NCBI GenBank assembly: GCA_963822985.1
Contig: CAWGJU010000006.1
Coordinates: forward strand, 310,001-374,000
Direction: 5' to 3'
DNA: 64,000 nt
Source of the DNA: Thermohalobaculum sp963822985
GTDB lineage: Bacteria; Pseudomonadota; Alphaproteobacteria; Rhodobacterales; Rhodobacteraceae
Below the pieces are notes generated by a model, which was given only the letters and a program-made list of their open reading frames with translations, searched no databases and was not told the origin of the DNA. Position 1 is the stretch's first letter; every line of letters starts with the position of its first letter. Made by a program: the position numbers and the translations under genes. Below are positions 43,839-52,747 of this stretch, piece by piece.

Positions 43839-44861
43839 ATGCCCGATGCCGCAAACCCCGCCCCAGCCCCGGCGCCGCTCTTCGACCTGGACGCGCTCCG
43901 CGCCGCCAGCGCGCTCGTCCACCGGCACATGCCGCCGACGCCGCAATACGATTGGCCGCAGCTCGCCCGGCGCCTGGGGACCGAGCTGTGGGTCAAGCAC
44001 GAGAACCACACGCCGATCGGCGCCTTCAAGGTGCGCGGCGGGCTGGTCTATATGGACGAGCTGAGCCGATCCGAGCCCAACTGCCCCGGCATCGTGACCG
44101 CCACGCGCGGCAATCACGGCCAATCCGTCCCCTACGCGGCCCGCGCCTATGGCATCCCCGTCACCGTGCTGGTGCCGCACGGCAACTCGGTCGAGAAGAA
44201 CGCGGCGATGCAGGGCTGGGGCGCCCGGCTCGAGGTCCATGGCGCGGATTTCGAGGAGGCCCGGCAGGAGGCGGTGCGCCGCGCGGAAAGCCAGGGCCTG
44301 CACATCGTGCCGCCTTTCGCCGAGCCGCTGGTCAGGGGCGTCGGCACCTATGCGCTCGAGCTCTTCGAGGCGGTGCCGGAGCTCGACGTCGTCTATGCGC
44401 CGATCGGCATGGGCTCGGGCGTCTGCGGGCTGATCACGGTGCGCGATCTGCTCGGGCTGTCGACCGAGATCGTCGGCGTCGTCTCGACGGGCGCCGACTG
44501 CTATGCCCTCAGCCACGAGGCCGGGCATGTCGTGCCCACGAACACCACGCACACGGTGCTGGGCGACGGCATGGACTGTCGCGCGCCGTGGGAGCAGCCG
44601 GTGGAGATCATCCGGCGCGGGGCGTCCCGCATCGTGCGGGTCAGCGACGACGAGCTGGCCGAGGCCATGCGCGCCTTCTACGCCGATACCCACAATGTGG
44701 CCGAAGGGGCCGGCGCCGCCGGGCTCGCCGCCGCGCTGCAGGAGCGCGAGCGGCTGGCGGGCAAGCGTGTCGGCGTGATCCTCTCGGGCGGCAATGTCGA
44801 CGCCCGGCTCTTCGCCCGCGTTCTGCAGGGCGAGACGCCGACGCGCCCCGCTGCGGGGTGA
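43839..44861 (+). CDS. PLP-dependent threonine/serine dehydratase
   Basis: 340 aa from the ATG at 43839. The PLP lysine is Lys64 in PIGAFKVRGG; the substrate loop is TATRGNHGQSV, a Gly-rich phosphate loop follows (GMGSGVCGL), and SGGNVDARLF is at the C-terminus. This is the fold-type II ammonia-lyase group (catabolic threonine dehydratase, serine dehydratase, hydroxyaspartate lyase). There is no ACT domain, so it is not the feedback-regulated biosynthetic IlvA form. Expected product: 2-oxobutyrate or pyruvate through an enamine. Exact substrate unknown. Confidence 0.88.
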   Translation: MPDAANPAPAPAPLFDLDALRAASALVHRHMPPTPQYDWPQLARRLGTELWVKHENHTPIGAFKVRGGLVYMDELSRSEPNCPGIVTATRGNHGQSVPYAARAYGIPVTVLVPHGNSVEKNAAMQGWGARLEVHGADFEEARQEAVRRAESQGLHIVPPFAEPLVRGVGTYALELFEAVPELDVVYAPIGMGSGVCGLITVRDLLGLSTEIVGVVSTGADCYALSHEAGHVVPTNTTHTVLGDGMDCRAPWEQPVEIIRRGASRIVRVSDDELAEAMRAFYADTHNVAEGAGAAGLAAALQERERLAGKRVGVILSGGNVDARLFARVLQGETPTRPAAG

Positions 44862-44979
44862 GGCCGGCCCATTCGGGCCGCCGCATCGTCGTCGCCCGCC
44901 TATACCGGGCGACCTCCCGCTTCGTAGATACCCCGCTCGAGCCGTGGAATGAAGGGATCGTCGGGCGCCGGCCAGGCGG

Positions 44980-45819
44980 TCAGAGCTCGGCCAGCCAGTT
45001 CGAGTGCACCCATCCCGTGGTGTCGGGATGGCCGTTCTCGACCTTGGCGACGAGCCACCAGGGGCCGGCGCGCTCGACCACCGCCACCCTCGTGGCCCGC
45101 GGCAGCAGCTCGATCCGCGGCGCGCCGACGCCGGCGCCGCTGCGCATGTTGAGCCCCGAGACCGCCGAGACCTCGAAGAGATTGCTCTCGGCGCCGTCAT
45201 CGGCCTGGCCGAAGGCCAGCGCGCGGAAGCGCTCCATGTCCCAGGCCGGTCCGGGGTCGGTCTTGCGGATCGGCGAGATGTCGTCATGGCCGATGACCTC
45301 GCCGATCCCGATGCCATAGGCCTCGGCGATGGCGGCCACCGCACGGGCGGCCGCGTCGATCTGGGCGGCGTCGAAGACCTCCCAGCCGCAGACATGGCCC
45401 GGGCTGTTGCGGTGCGCCGCCTGGATGACGCGGGCGTCCTCGACCGGCGCGCCCGTCCAGCTGCGCCAGGCGCCCGGCCCCCCCTGCAAGGCGCCCCAGT
45501 TGACCAGCTCGATGCCGACCGAGTGGTCGTTCAGGCCCTGCAGCCCCTTCCAGCTCGACCGGCCGGCGTGCCAGGCCTTTTGATTCAGGTCGACCAGCTG
45601 CGTCACCGCGCCGTCGGCGCCGATCACCAGATGCGCCGAGGCCTTGGCGCGGGGGTTGCGGAACCAGTCGATCGAGCTGCGTGCCGAGCCGCTGGCGGTG
45701 AAATGCATGACGATGTATTTCGGCCGGCCGTCGCGCAGCGCGCCGCCCTTGTTGGGCGTCGGCACGAAGGCGACGGCCGCGCCGTCGTCCCGCAGCAGGC
45801 GGTGGTTCTTGATATGCAT
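44980..45819 (-). CDS. N-acetylmuramoyl-L-alanine amidase with C-terminal SH3b
   Basis: 279 aa from the ATG at 45819, chosen because AAGGAG lies about 9 bases upstream; an ATG at 45900 would add 27 residues without a signal peptide. The amidase-2 domain has IVMHFTASG, SAHLVIGADGAVTQLV, WHAGRSSWKG and GHDDISPIRKTDPG, giving the zinc ligands His/His and Lys/Asp. An SH3-like cell-wall domain follows (FEVSAVSGLNMRSG to GWVHSNWLAEL). It cuts the MurNAc-Ala bond of peptidoglycan. With no signal peptide it may be cytoplasmic (AmpD-like recycling, which would fit AmgK/MurU) or phage-derived. Confidence 0.87.
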   Translation of the reverse strand: MHIKNHRLLRDDGAAVAFVPTPNKGGALRDGRPKYIVMHFTASGSARSSIDWFRNPRAKASAHLVIGADGAVTQLVDLNQKAWHAGRSSWKGLQGLNDHSVGIELVNWGALQGGPGAWRSWTGAPVEDARVIQAAHRNSPGHVCGWEVFDAAQIDAAARAVAAIAEAYGIGIGEVIGHDDISPIRKTDPGPAWDMERFRALAFGQADDGAESNLFEVSAVSGLNMRSGAGVGAPRIELLPRATRVAVVERAGPWWLVAKVENGHPDTTGWVHSNWLAEL

Positions 45820-45947
45820 GTCTGAAAACTCCTTCGCCGCAATCTCGTCGGCGCGGGATTTTCCGACAATTTCACCAAGATTCGATTGTCTCCCGGCCAT
45901 GCGCGCGCGAGAAAGCCTGTGATCAGGGCCGCCGGGCGGAGACCCGC

Positions 45948-46487
45948 ATGCACGAGACCAAAGAGATCCGCGACTATATCCGCACGATCCCGGACTTTCC
46001 CGTGCCCGGCGTGCAGTTCCGCGACGTGACGACGCTCTTCAACGATGCGACCGGCTTTCGCATGGCGATAGACGCGCTGGCCAACCCCTATACGGGCGAG
46101 CGGCTGGACGCGGTGGTCGCGATGGACGCGCGCGGCTTCATCCTGGGCGGCGCCGTGGCCTACAAGCTGGGGCTGCCCTTCGTGCCGATCCGCAAGCGGG
46201 GCAAGCTGCCGGGCGCGAAGATCAGCCAAGCCTACGCGCTCGAATATGGCGAGGACGAGGTCGAGATCCACGAGGACGCGCTGGCGGCGGGGGCCCGCGT
46301 CCTGCTGGTCGACGACCTGCTCGCCACAGGCGGGACGGCCGAGGCGGGCGTGCGGCTGCTCGAGAAACTGGGCGCCGAGCTTGTCGCGGCGGCCTTCGTC
46401 ATCGACCTGCCCGATCTGGGCGGGCGCGAGCGGCTGGAGGGGCTGGGGATCGACGTTCACACGCTCTGCGAGTTCGACGGCGAATGA
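45948..46487 (+). CDS. apt: Adenine phosphoribosyltransferase
   Basis: 179 aa with GGAG 6 bases before the ATG. PRPP signature: VLLVDDLLATGGTAEAG. The start block IRDYIRTIPDFPVPGVQFRDV is typical of Apt, and VAMDARGFILGGAVAYKLGL holds the adenine-binding part. It salvages adenine, including that from MTA phosphorolysis. The stop overlaps the next start (ATGA). Confidence 0.96.
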   Translation: MHETKEIRDYIRTIPDFPVPGVQFRDVTTLFNDATGFRMAIDALANPYTGERLDAVVAMDARGFILGGAVAYKLGLPFVPIRKRGKLPGAKISQAYALEYGEDEVEIHEDALAAGARVLLVDDLLATGGTAEAGVRLLEKLGAELVAAAFVIDLPDLGGRERLEGLGIDVHTLCEFDGE

Positions 46488-48103
46488 ACGCCGCCGACAT
46501 CATCGCCGCGCGGTTGGCGGCGGCCGGCTGCCGGCTGGCTTTTGGCATCCCCGGGGGCGAGGTGCTGGCGCTGGTCGACGCGCTGGAACGCGCCGGCATC
46601 CGCTTCGTGCTGACCAAGCACGAGAACGCCGCGGGCTTCATGGCCGAGGGCGTCTGGCACGCGACGGGCGCGCCGGGCGTGCTGCTGGCGACGGTCGGGC
46701 CCGGCATCGCCAACGCCTTCAACGTGGTCGAGAACGCCCGGCAGGACCGCGTGCCGCTGCTGGTGCTGGCGGGCAGCGTCGATGCCGGCGAGGCGCTGAG
46801 CTATAACCACCAGGTGTTCGACCACGGGGCGGTCTTCGCCCGCTCCTGCAAGGCGAGCTTCACGGCGCAGGACGGCGCGGTCGACGTGATGATCGACAAG
46901 GCGATAGGCCTTGCGCTCGCGAGCCGGCCGGGGCCGGTGCACATCGACCTGCCGATCCGGCTGGCCGAGCGTGACCAGCCGGCGCCGCGCGCCTGGCGCC
47001 ATGGGCCGCCGCTGCCCGCCGCCCCGGGCCCAGGCGAGGCGCTGGAGCGGGCGCGGGCGCTGTTCGCCGGGGCCGAGCGCCCGGTGATGATGGCGGGGCT
47101 CGACGTGCTGAACGAGCCTGGCGGGGCGCAGGCGGTGTGCGCCTTCGTCGAGCGCCACGGGCTGCCGCTGCTGACGAGCTACAAGGCCAAGGGCGTGCTG
47201 CCCGAGGACCACAAGCTGTCGCTGGGCGGGCACGGGCTCCGCCCCCGCGCCGACGCGCTGGTGCTGCCGGTTTTCGAGGCGGCGGACTGCATCATCTCGG
47301 CGGGCTACGACCCGATCGAGATGCGCATCGGCTGGCAGAACCCCTGGGACCCCGCCAAGGTCATCGAGTTCGCCCACGGCACCAACGACCACGACATGCA
47401 CCATGCGGCGCTGTCCTGGGTGTGCTCGGTCGCCGGCGGCCTGGCGGCGCTGGATGGACCCGGCCCCACCCCGGCTCGCCCTCGCTGGCCGGGCGGCGAG
47501 GCGGCGGCGATGCGCGAGGCCTATTGGCAGGCCTTTGGCGCCGGCGATGGCTGGGGGCCGGCGCAGGCCATCGCCGAGATGCTGGCCGTCGCGCCGGCCG
47601 AGACGACGATCACCATCGACTCGGGCGCGCACCGCATCCTGCTCAGCCAGCAGTGGCGGGCCCGGCATCCGCGCGCGGTGCTGCAGTCGACGGGGCTCTG
47701 CACCATGGGCTGCGCCCTGCCGCTCGCCATGGGGTACAAGCGGGCGCGGGCCGAGGCGCCGGTGATCGCCTTCACCGGCGATGCGGGGCTCGAGATGGTG
47801 CTGGGCGAGCTCGGCACGCTGCGCGACATGGGCCTGCCGCTGGTGATCGTGGTCTTCGTCGACCGCAGCCTGTCGCTGATCGAGCTCAAGCAGCGGCGCT
47901 CGGGCCTGCAGAACGCCGGCGTCGACTTCGGGCGGACGGATTTCGCCGCGATCGCGAGGCTCTATGGCGGCCTGGGCGTGACGGTGCGGGGCGCCGGCGA
48001 GGCCGGGCCGGCGCTGGCCGAGGCGCTGGCGGAGACGCGGCCGGGCCGGTTCACGCTGATCGAGGTCGAGCTGCCGCGCCGCGCCTATGACGGGCTGTTC
48101 TGA
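46484..48103 (+). CDS. ThDP-dependent enzyme of the acetolactate synthase type
   Basis: 539 aa, ATG overlapping the apt stop. The N-terminal ThDP domain has the catalytic Glu47 (LTKHENAAGFMAEG) and LATVGPGIANAFN. The C-terminal domain has the Mg-ThDP motif GDAGLEMVLGEL with VVFVDRSLSLIE, where Asp stands in place of the usual Asn. It is related to AHAS large subunits but is probably a stand-alone decarboxylase or ligase of 2-oxoacids. Coupling to apt is unexpected. The upstream PLP dehydratase and the downstream ridA hint at 2-oxoacid/enamine chemistry. Confidence 0.88.
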   Translation: MNAADIIAARLAAAGCRLAFGIPGGEVLALVDALERAGIRFVLTKHENAAGFMAEGVWHATGAPGVLLATVGPGIANAFNVVENARQDRVPLLVLAGSVDAGEALSYNHQVFDHGAVFARSCKASFTAQDGAVDVMIDKAIGLALASRPGPVHIDLPIRLAERDQPAPRAWRHGPPLPAAPGPGEALERARALFAGAERPVMMAGLDVLNEPGGAQAVCAFVERHGLPLLTSYKAKGVLPEDHKLSLGGHGLRPRADALVLPVFEAADCIISAGYDPIEMRIGWQNPWDPAKVIEFAHGTNDHDMHHAALSWVCSVAGGLAALDGPGPTPARPRWPGGEAAAMREAYWQAFGAGDGWGPAQAIAEMLAVAPAETTITIDSGAHRILLSQQWRARHPRAVLQSTGLCTMGCALPLAMGYKRARAEAPVIAFTGDAGLEMVLGELGTLRDMGLPLVIVVFVDRSLSLIELKQRRSGLQNAGVDFGRTDFAAIARLYGGLGVTVRGAGEAGPALAEALAETRPGRFTLIEVELPRRAYDGLF

Positions 48104-48105
48104 AC

Positions 48106-48112
48106 AGGGAGG
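48106..48112 (+). promoter_or_regulatory. Ribosome binding site pointing to the ridA start
   Basis: AGGGAGG, 7 bases before the ATG at 48120. It is the strongest site near here, and it fixes ATG 48120 as the ancestral start although the RidA frame is entered one base later. Confidence 0.7.
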
Positions 48113-48119
48113 CAGATCA

Positions 48120-48613
48120 ATGGGTAGGGTACGAAGCGACGCTGGCCGAGATGGGGATTGCGCTGCCAGAGCCGGTGGCGCCGGTGGCCGATTACGTGCC
48201 CTGGGTGCGGACGGGCAATCTGGTCTTCGTCTCGGGCCAGGTGTCGATCGGCGGCGACGACTTGATCGCGGGCCGGCTCGACGCGAGCGACCACGCGGCG
48301 GACGGCGTGCCGGCGCCCGGCTCGAAGCTGGGGCTGGCGGTCGGCGCCGCAACCCTTTGCGCCGTCAACGTCCTGGCGCAGCTGAAGGCGGCGGTCGGCG
48401 ATCTCGACCGGGTCGTGCGGGTGGTGAAGCTGACGGGCTTCGTCAATGCCGATGCCGAGCTTCACCCAGCATCCGCAGGTGGTGAACGGCGCCTCGTCGC
48501 TGATGATCGGCGCCTTCGGCGACAAGGGCCGGCACGCGCGGGCGGCGGTCGGCTGCTCGAGCCTGCCGCTCGGCGCCCTCTGCGAGGTCGAGGCGATTTT
48601 CGAGGTGGAATGA
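48120..48613 (+). pseudogene. ridA: RidA family enamine/imine deaminase, split by frameshift(s)
   Basis: The first part (YEATLAEMGIALPEP, VRTGNLVFVSGQVSIGG, KLTGFVNADAE) is read from 48121 in one frame. The rest (FTQHPQVVNGASSLMIG, GDKGRHARAAVGCSSLPLG, CEVEAIFEVE, then stop at 48611) is in the next frame, starting at 48461. One extra base at about 48460 accounts for this exactly. A second extra base near 48125-48129 would be needed to join the first part to the ATG at 48120. Both halves are ordinary RidA sequence, and the catalytic Arg is retained in KGRHARAAVG. RidA removes reactive enamines made by PLP dehydratases. As sequenced, no full-length product is possible. Confidence 0.88.
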
Positions 48614-48671
48614 CGCCGCCGAAGGCGCGGGCCGACCCGATGCTTCGGGCCGCGCATCCGGTTCGGCCCGG

Positions 48672-49557
48672 TCAGATGCCCGCCGCGCGGGCGGCGCCGA
48701 GGGCCAGGAACGCCGCCAGCGCGGCCGCGCCGGCGAACAGGCCGAGAAGGGCGCCGAGCGCCCGCACCGGATGCTGGCGGACCGGCGAGAGGCGGGCGAG
48801 CCGCCGCCAGGACCATGGCGAGCCCCGGGTGCAGAGGCGGGCGCAGAGGCGGGCGAGCAGCACGAGCGCCAGCGGAAAGCCGCCGAGGAGCGCGGCCCAG
48901 ACATAGATGCCGGAGAGGCCCTCGAGGCGCAGGGCGGCGAGCAGCGTCTCGGGGATCACGGCGAGCGCCGTGCGCGCCGAGCCGCCGAAACTGCCCGCCG
49001 TGCGGGCATAGAGCGCGAAGGTGGCGGCGCTGACGGCGACGAGCGCCGCGAGCCGGATGCCGAGGTCGAGCGCCATGAAGCCCAGCACGCCACGGGGCCG
49101 GGCGCGGGCGATGCGCGGCGCGAGCGGGCCGATCATGGCGGCCGCGGCCCAGTCGACGAGAAAGACGGTGACGAGACCGCTTGCCAGCAGCCGGCCGGCG
49201 AAGCGGGCGAACGCGTCGGCGTCGGCGAAAATGCCTGCCGGCAGCCGGGGCGTCGCCAAGGCCCAAAGGAGGGCCGCGACCCCCAGGCAGCCGAGCGCGC
49301 TGCGCAGGAGGTGGGCGGCGAGGCCCCACGGCCGCGGGTTGGCGATGCCGGCGGCAAGCAGCGCGGCCGAGAAGGCGGCCGCGGCTTCGGGCGACGGCGA
49401 CCGGCCGGCGGCAAGGGCGGCGGCGAAGGGCGCCGTCGCCGCGCGCGGGCAGGCGCCGGTCGCCATTCCAGAGGAGCAGCGTCACCGCAGCGGCGATGGC
49501 GGCGGCGATGGCCAGCCGGGCCGCCAGACCGGCGAAAGGGGCCACGCCGGGATCCAC
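48672..49557 (-). CDS. Multi-helix membrane protein, N-terminus in a different frame
   Basis: The longest conventional frame runs from ATG 49466 (264 aa) with about five hydrophobic segments, for example GCLGVAALLWALATP, LASGLVTVFLVDWAA, LGIRLAALVAVSAATFAL and a C-terminal LLGLFAGAAALAAFLALG. The residues directly upstream that look like its first helix (AARLAIAAAIAAAVTLLLW) are read from a GTG at 49557 in the neighbouring frame. One extra base around 49450-49470 would unite them. I do not recognise the family; it is located beside the EVE gene in the same direction. Confidence 0.65.
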
Positions 49558-49587
49558 GGGCGTCGGACCGCCCTCGGCCCGGCGCCC

Positions 49588-50013
49588 TCAGCCTTGGCCC
49601 TGCCAACCGCCCATCTGGCAGATCGCCCGCCATTCCTCGGGGCCGACCGGCACGACTGAGAGGCGGGATTGCCGGATGAGCGCGAAATCGGCGAGGCGGG
49701 GGTCGGCCTTCATCTCGGCCAGGGTCACGGGGCGCGGCATGGGCCCCACCGCGCGGACGTCGACGCATTCCCAGCGAGGGTCGTCGGTCGTGGTGTCGGG
49801 GTGCGCCTCGGCCACGACCTCGACCACGCCGACGATCCGCTTCTCGTCGACCGAGTGGTAGAAGAAGCCGAGATCGCCGACCTGCATCGTCTTCATGTTG
49901 TTGCGCGCCTGGTAGTTGCGCACGCCGTCCCAGTGGCCGCCCTTGGCCCCCAGCGCGACTTGGTCGTCCCAGCCAAAGGCGCCCGGTTCCGACTTGAAGA
50001 GCCAATAGGCCAT
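49588..50013 (-). CDS. EVE domain protein
   Basis: 141 aa from the ATG at 50013. The whole protein is an EVE (PUA-like) domain: MAYWLFKSEPGAFGWDDQ, GVRNYQARNNMKTMQVGDLG, FFYHSVDEKRIVGVVEVV and DFALIRQSRLSVVPV. EVE domains recognise modified bases in RNA or DNA. Stand-alone bacterial versions of this THYN1-like form are common next to gpsA/tsaD-type clusters. No methyltransferase or nuclease partner is adjacent. Confidence 0.92.
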   Translation of the reverse strand: MAYWLFKSEPGAFGWDDQVALGAKGGHWDGVRNYQARNNMKTMQVGDLGFFYHSVDEKRIVGVVEVVAEAHPDTTTDDPRWECVDVRAVGPMPRPVTLAEMKADPRLADFALIRQSRLSVVPVGPEEWRAICQMGGWQGQG

Positions 50014-50168
50014 GCGAGACGCCTCCCCCTTGTGCCGAACCATTCTAGGCGCCGGGGCCGAAACGCCAAGCCGGCAAACCGCGCCGGAACCGAGAATGGC
50101 CGGAGGCACGGCGTTTGCCCGTGTTCCCGACCATGAAGTCGACACCGCGGGGCTCCTGTCACGCCGGA

Positions 50169-51824
50169 TCAGGGCGCGTTCAGCCGTTCGGCGGCCAGCG
50201 CGGCGGTGGCCTCGGGCGTGCCGTCGGCGGCGATGCGGGCCCAGGCGATCGGCCCCGGGTCGCGGCCGAGCTGGATCGTCACCACGCCGGCATCCGCATC
50301 CGAGACGTCCGCCCGGCGCGCCGCGACGCGGGCACGCAGGACCGCGGCCGGCGCCTCGAGCCAGAGGCCGGCGAAAGGGCAGCCGAGCCGGCGGGCGAGG
50401 GCCTCGACGGCGTTGCGTTCCTCGGCGCGCAGATGCGCGGCGTCGACGATGACCGGGTGGCCTGCGCCGAGCGCGAGGGCGGCGCGGAACAGCGCTTCGC
50501 CATAGACGCGTTCGGCGGCGGCGAGGGTGTAGAGCTCGGCCGGCAGGCGGCGGGTCTCGGGCACCCCGTGCAGGCCTTTGCGGATGCCGTCCGAGCGCAG
50601 CACGACGGCGCCAACTCGCGCGGCGAGCGCGCGGGCGACGGTGGATTTGCCCGTGCCGGAGAGCCCCCCGATGGCGACGAGCCGCGCCTGGGGCGGCGTG
50701 GCGAGAGAGGCGAGGGACTGGGCGAGATAGGCGCCCGCCGTAGCGAGGCGGGGATCGGGGTGCTTGCGTTCACTGGCCTCGGCGCGGGGGGCCGCCCCCT
50801 CTCTCCGGTCCTCCCCCACAAAGCGGGGCGGAGCGGGCGGCGCTGCTTGACCGCCTGAAGGGGCGGCCTCGGCGGGCGTCGCCTGCACGGCGAGGGCGCC
50901 GACCTTGGCGCGGATGGCGGCGCGCACGGCCTTGTAGAGCGGCAGGAGGGCGAGGCCCGCATAGGCCGTCCCGATATCGGCGCCCGGGGCCGTGGCCATC
51001 GCCTCGGCCCAGGCGTTCAGCACCGGGGGGCCGAGCTCGGCGTGGCCGCGGTGCTCGAGGTCCATCAAGAGGAAGGCCAGGTCGAAGAGCGGGTCGATGT
51101 CCGAGAAGGCGTCGTTGAAGTCGATGGCGTCGAAGGGCGCGGGCTCGCCCCGCCAGAGGACGATGTTGCCCAGGTGGAGATCGCCATGGCAACGGCGGGC
51201 CCGGCGGTGCTGGATCAGGGGTCCGAGCCGTTCATGCGCCTCGCGCAGGGCCTGGAGGAGCCGGTCGACCTCGGGCCCAAGCAGCGGGCGAAGTCCGCGG
51301 AGCTGCGGGTCGCGGCCGCGCGCCATGGCCGGCAGGTCGCCGGTGCCGGGGCGCAGCGCGGCCCCTCGATGCATGGCGGCGATGGCGCGGCCGGTGCGGT
51401 GCATGAGCTCGGGTCTCAGGCGGCCATCGGCCGCCATGCGGTCGAAAAGCGCCTCGTCGGGGAAGCGGCGCATGACGCTGACGGGCTCGGCATCGTCGGT
51501 AAGCTTGCCGGGCCGCGTCAAGCGGAGGGCGCCGTCGCCGCCGACCGGGCTCTCGCGGACCAGGCCGGCGAGGCCGAGGCCCAGGCCCGGCGCCGTGCGC
51601 TCGTTCTGCTCGGCCTCGCGCCGAGCGGCGGCGCGCCGGCGGCCACGGGTGGAGTAATCGAGCCAGCCATAGTCGACCGGGCGGCGGAGCTTCAGGGCGC
51701 GGTCGTCGACAAGAAAGATGGCCGCCGTGTGCGTGTCGATGCGCCGCGGGGTCTCGCCGCCATGCGTGGCGGGATCGGCCAAATGGGCGGCGAAGGCGTC
51801 GAAGGCGGCGTGGTCGTCGGTCAT
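50169..51824 (-). CDS. Fusion of an APH-like kinase and a P-loop kinase
   Basis: 551 aa. The N-terminal half is aminoglycoside-phosphotransferase-like (CHGDLHLGNIVLW with catalytic Asp, then AIDFNDAFSDIDPLFDLAFL). The C-terminal half is a zeta-toxin/gluconokinase-like P-loop domain: VAIGGLSGTGKSTVARAL (about residues 384-401), VLRSDGIRKGLHG and PVIVDAAHLRAEERNAVEA. Proteins of this two-kinase architecture are widespread and their substrates are unknown. Between the domains is an odd Pro/Gly/Arg-rich insert of about 35 residues, discussed under findings. It is 32 bases downstream of gpsA. Confidence 0.9.
   Translation of the reverse strand: MTDDHAAFDAFAAHLADPATHGGETPRRIDTHTAAIFLVDDRALKLRRPVDYGWLDYSTRGRRRAAARREAEQNERTAPGLGLGLAGLVRESPVGGDGALRLTRPGKLTDDAEPVSVMRRFPDEALFDRMAADGRLRPELMHRTGRAIAAMHRGAALRPGTGDLPAMARGRDPQLRGLRPLLGPEVDRLLQALREAHERLGPLIQHRRARRCHGDLHLGNIVLWRGEPAPFDAIDFNDAFSDIDPLFDLAFLLMDLEHRGHAELGPPVLNAWAEAMATAPGADIGTAYAGLALLPLYKAVRAAIRAKVGALAVQATPAEAAPSGGQAAPPAPPRFVGEDRREGAAPRAEASERKHPDPRLATAGAYLAQSLASLATPPQARLVAIGGLSGTGKSTVARALAARVGAVVLRSDGIRKGLHGVPETRRLPAELYTLAAAERVYGEALFRAALALGAGHPVIVDAAHLRAEERNAVEALARRLGCPFAGLWLEAPAAVLRARVAARRADVSDADAGVVTIQLGRDPGPIAWARIAADGTPEATAALAAERLNAP
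50770..50880. repeat. Probable palindromic repeat inserted in frame in the kinase-fusion gene
   Basis: The stretch contains ggggggccgcccc, ctcccccacaaagcgggg and other self-complementary blocks of the kind usually found in intergenic dispersed repeats. The frame stays open and adds GGQAAPPAPPRFVGEDRR and similar residues between the two kinase domains. The exact ends are not certain. Confidence 0.5.
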
Positions 51825-51856
51825 GGCGGCGTCAGGCCTGGGCGGGCATCACGCCG

Positions 51857-52747
51857 TCACTCGCGGCGGAGCGGGCGGTTGTAGAGGCGGGCGACCGCCT
51901 CGGGGACGGCCATGCGGGCCTCGACCAGCGCCGCGACGACCTCGGTGATGGGGGCCTCGACGCCCAGGCGGCGGGCGTAGTCGAGGGCGGCGCCGGCCGT
52001 CGCCACGCCTTCGTATGTGCCCAACTCGGGGGCCTCGCCGCGCTCGCCGAGCGCGACCCCGTAGCGGAAGTTGCGCGACTGGGCCGAGGTGCATGTCAGC
52101 GCGAGATCGCCGAGGCCCGAAAGGCCGCCGAGCGTCTCGGGGTTGGCGCCGGCGGCGGCGGCGATGCGCGAGAGTTCGGCAAAGCCGCGGGCCAGCAGCG
52201 CGGCCCTGGCCGACTCGCCATAGCCCGCGCCGATGGCGGCGCCGCAGGCGATGGCCATGACGTTCTTGAGTGCGCCGCCGAGCTCGACGCCGACGAGGTC
52301 GTGCGACAGGTAGGGGCGCAGGCTGGGGGTGGCGAGGCGTTGCTGGAGGGCGTCGGCCTCGGCGGCGTCGGTGGCGAGCGTCACGGCCGTCGGCAGGCCG
52401 CGGGTGAGGTCGTCGGCGAAGGAGGGGCCCGAGAGGACAGCGAGCGGGCCCAGCGAATATCCGCGGCCGAGCTCGGCCGCGATCTGGCTCTGCCGCATCA
52501 GGGTGCCGCGCTCGAGGCCCTTGGCGGTGAGGACGAGAGGCGCGCCGGGCGGCAGGTCGGGGGCCAGCGCGGCCAGGACGCCGCGGGTCGCCTGGGCCGG
52601 GACAGCGGCGATGACGAGCTCGGCGCCCGCCAGCGGCGCCGGGCCGCTCTCGCGGTGCCAGAAGGCGACGTCCGCGCCGGCGCCGCGCAGCGAATGGCCG
52701 AGCGCCGTGCCCCAGGCCCCCCGGCCGATGATGGCGATGCGGGTCAT
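51857..52747 (-). CDS. gpsA: Glycerol-3-phosphate dehydrogenase [NAD(P)+]
   Basis: 296 aa. The dinucleotide fold is IAIIGRGAWGTALGHSL at the N-terminus. Other blocks are LTAKGLERGTL, VLSGPSFADDLTRGLPTAVT, the catalytic-Lys segment ELGGALKNVMAIACG and GLSGLGDLALTCTS. It is slightly short for the family (about 320-335) because the segment after HRESGPAP lacks the usual helix, a region that varies. It supplies sn-glycerol-3-phosphate for phospholipids. The order tsaD-gpsA is conserved. Confidence 0.95.
   Translation of the reverse strand: MTRIAIIGRGAWGTALGHSLRGAGADVAFWHRESGPAPLAGAELVIAAVPAQATRGVLAALAPDLPPGAPLVLTAKGLERGTLMRQSQIAAELGRGYSLGPLAVLSGPSFADDLTRGLPTAVTLATDAAEADALQQRLATPSLRPYLSHDLVGVELGGALKNVMAIACGAAIGAGYGESARAALLARGFAELSRIAAAAGANPETLGGLSGLGDLALTCTSAQSRNFRYGVALGERGEAPELGTYEGVATAGAALDYARRLGVEAPITEVVAALVEARMAVPEAVARLYNRPLRRE

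Noticed and set aside
48440..48470. Programmed frameshift in ridA
   Set aside because: No slippery heptamer or downstream pseudoknot is apparent, and no RidA family member is known to need one. A mutation or sequence error is simpler.
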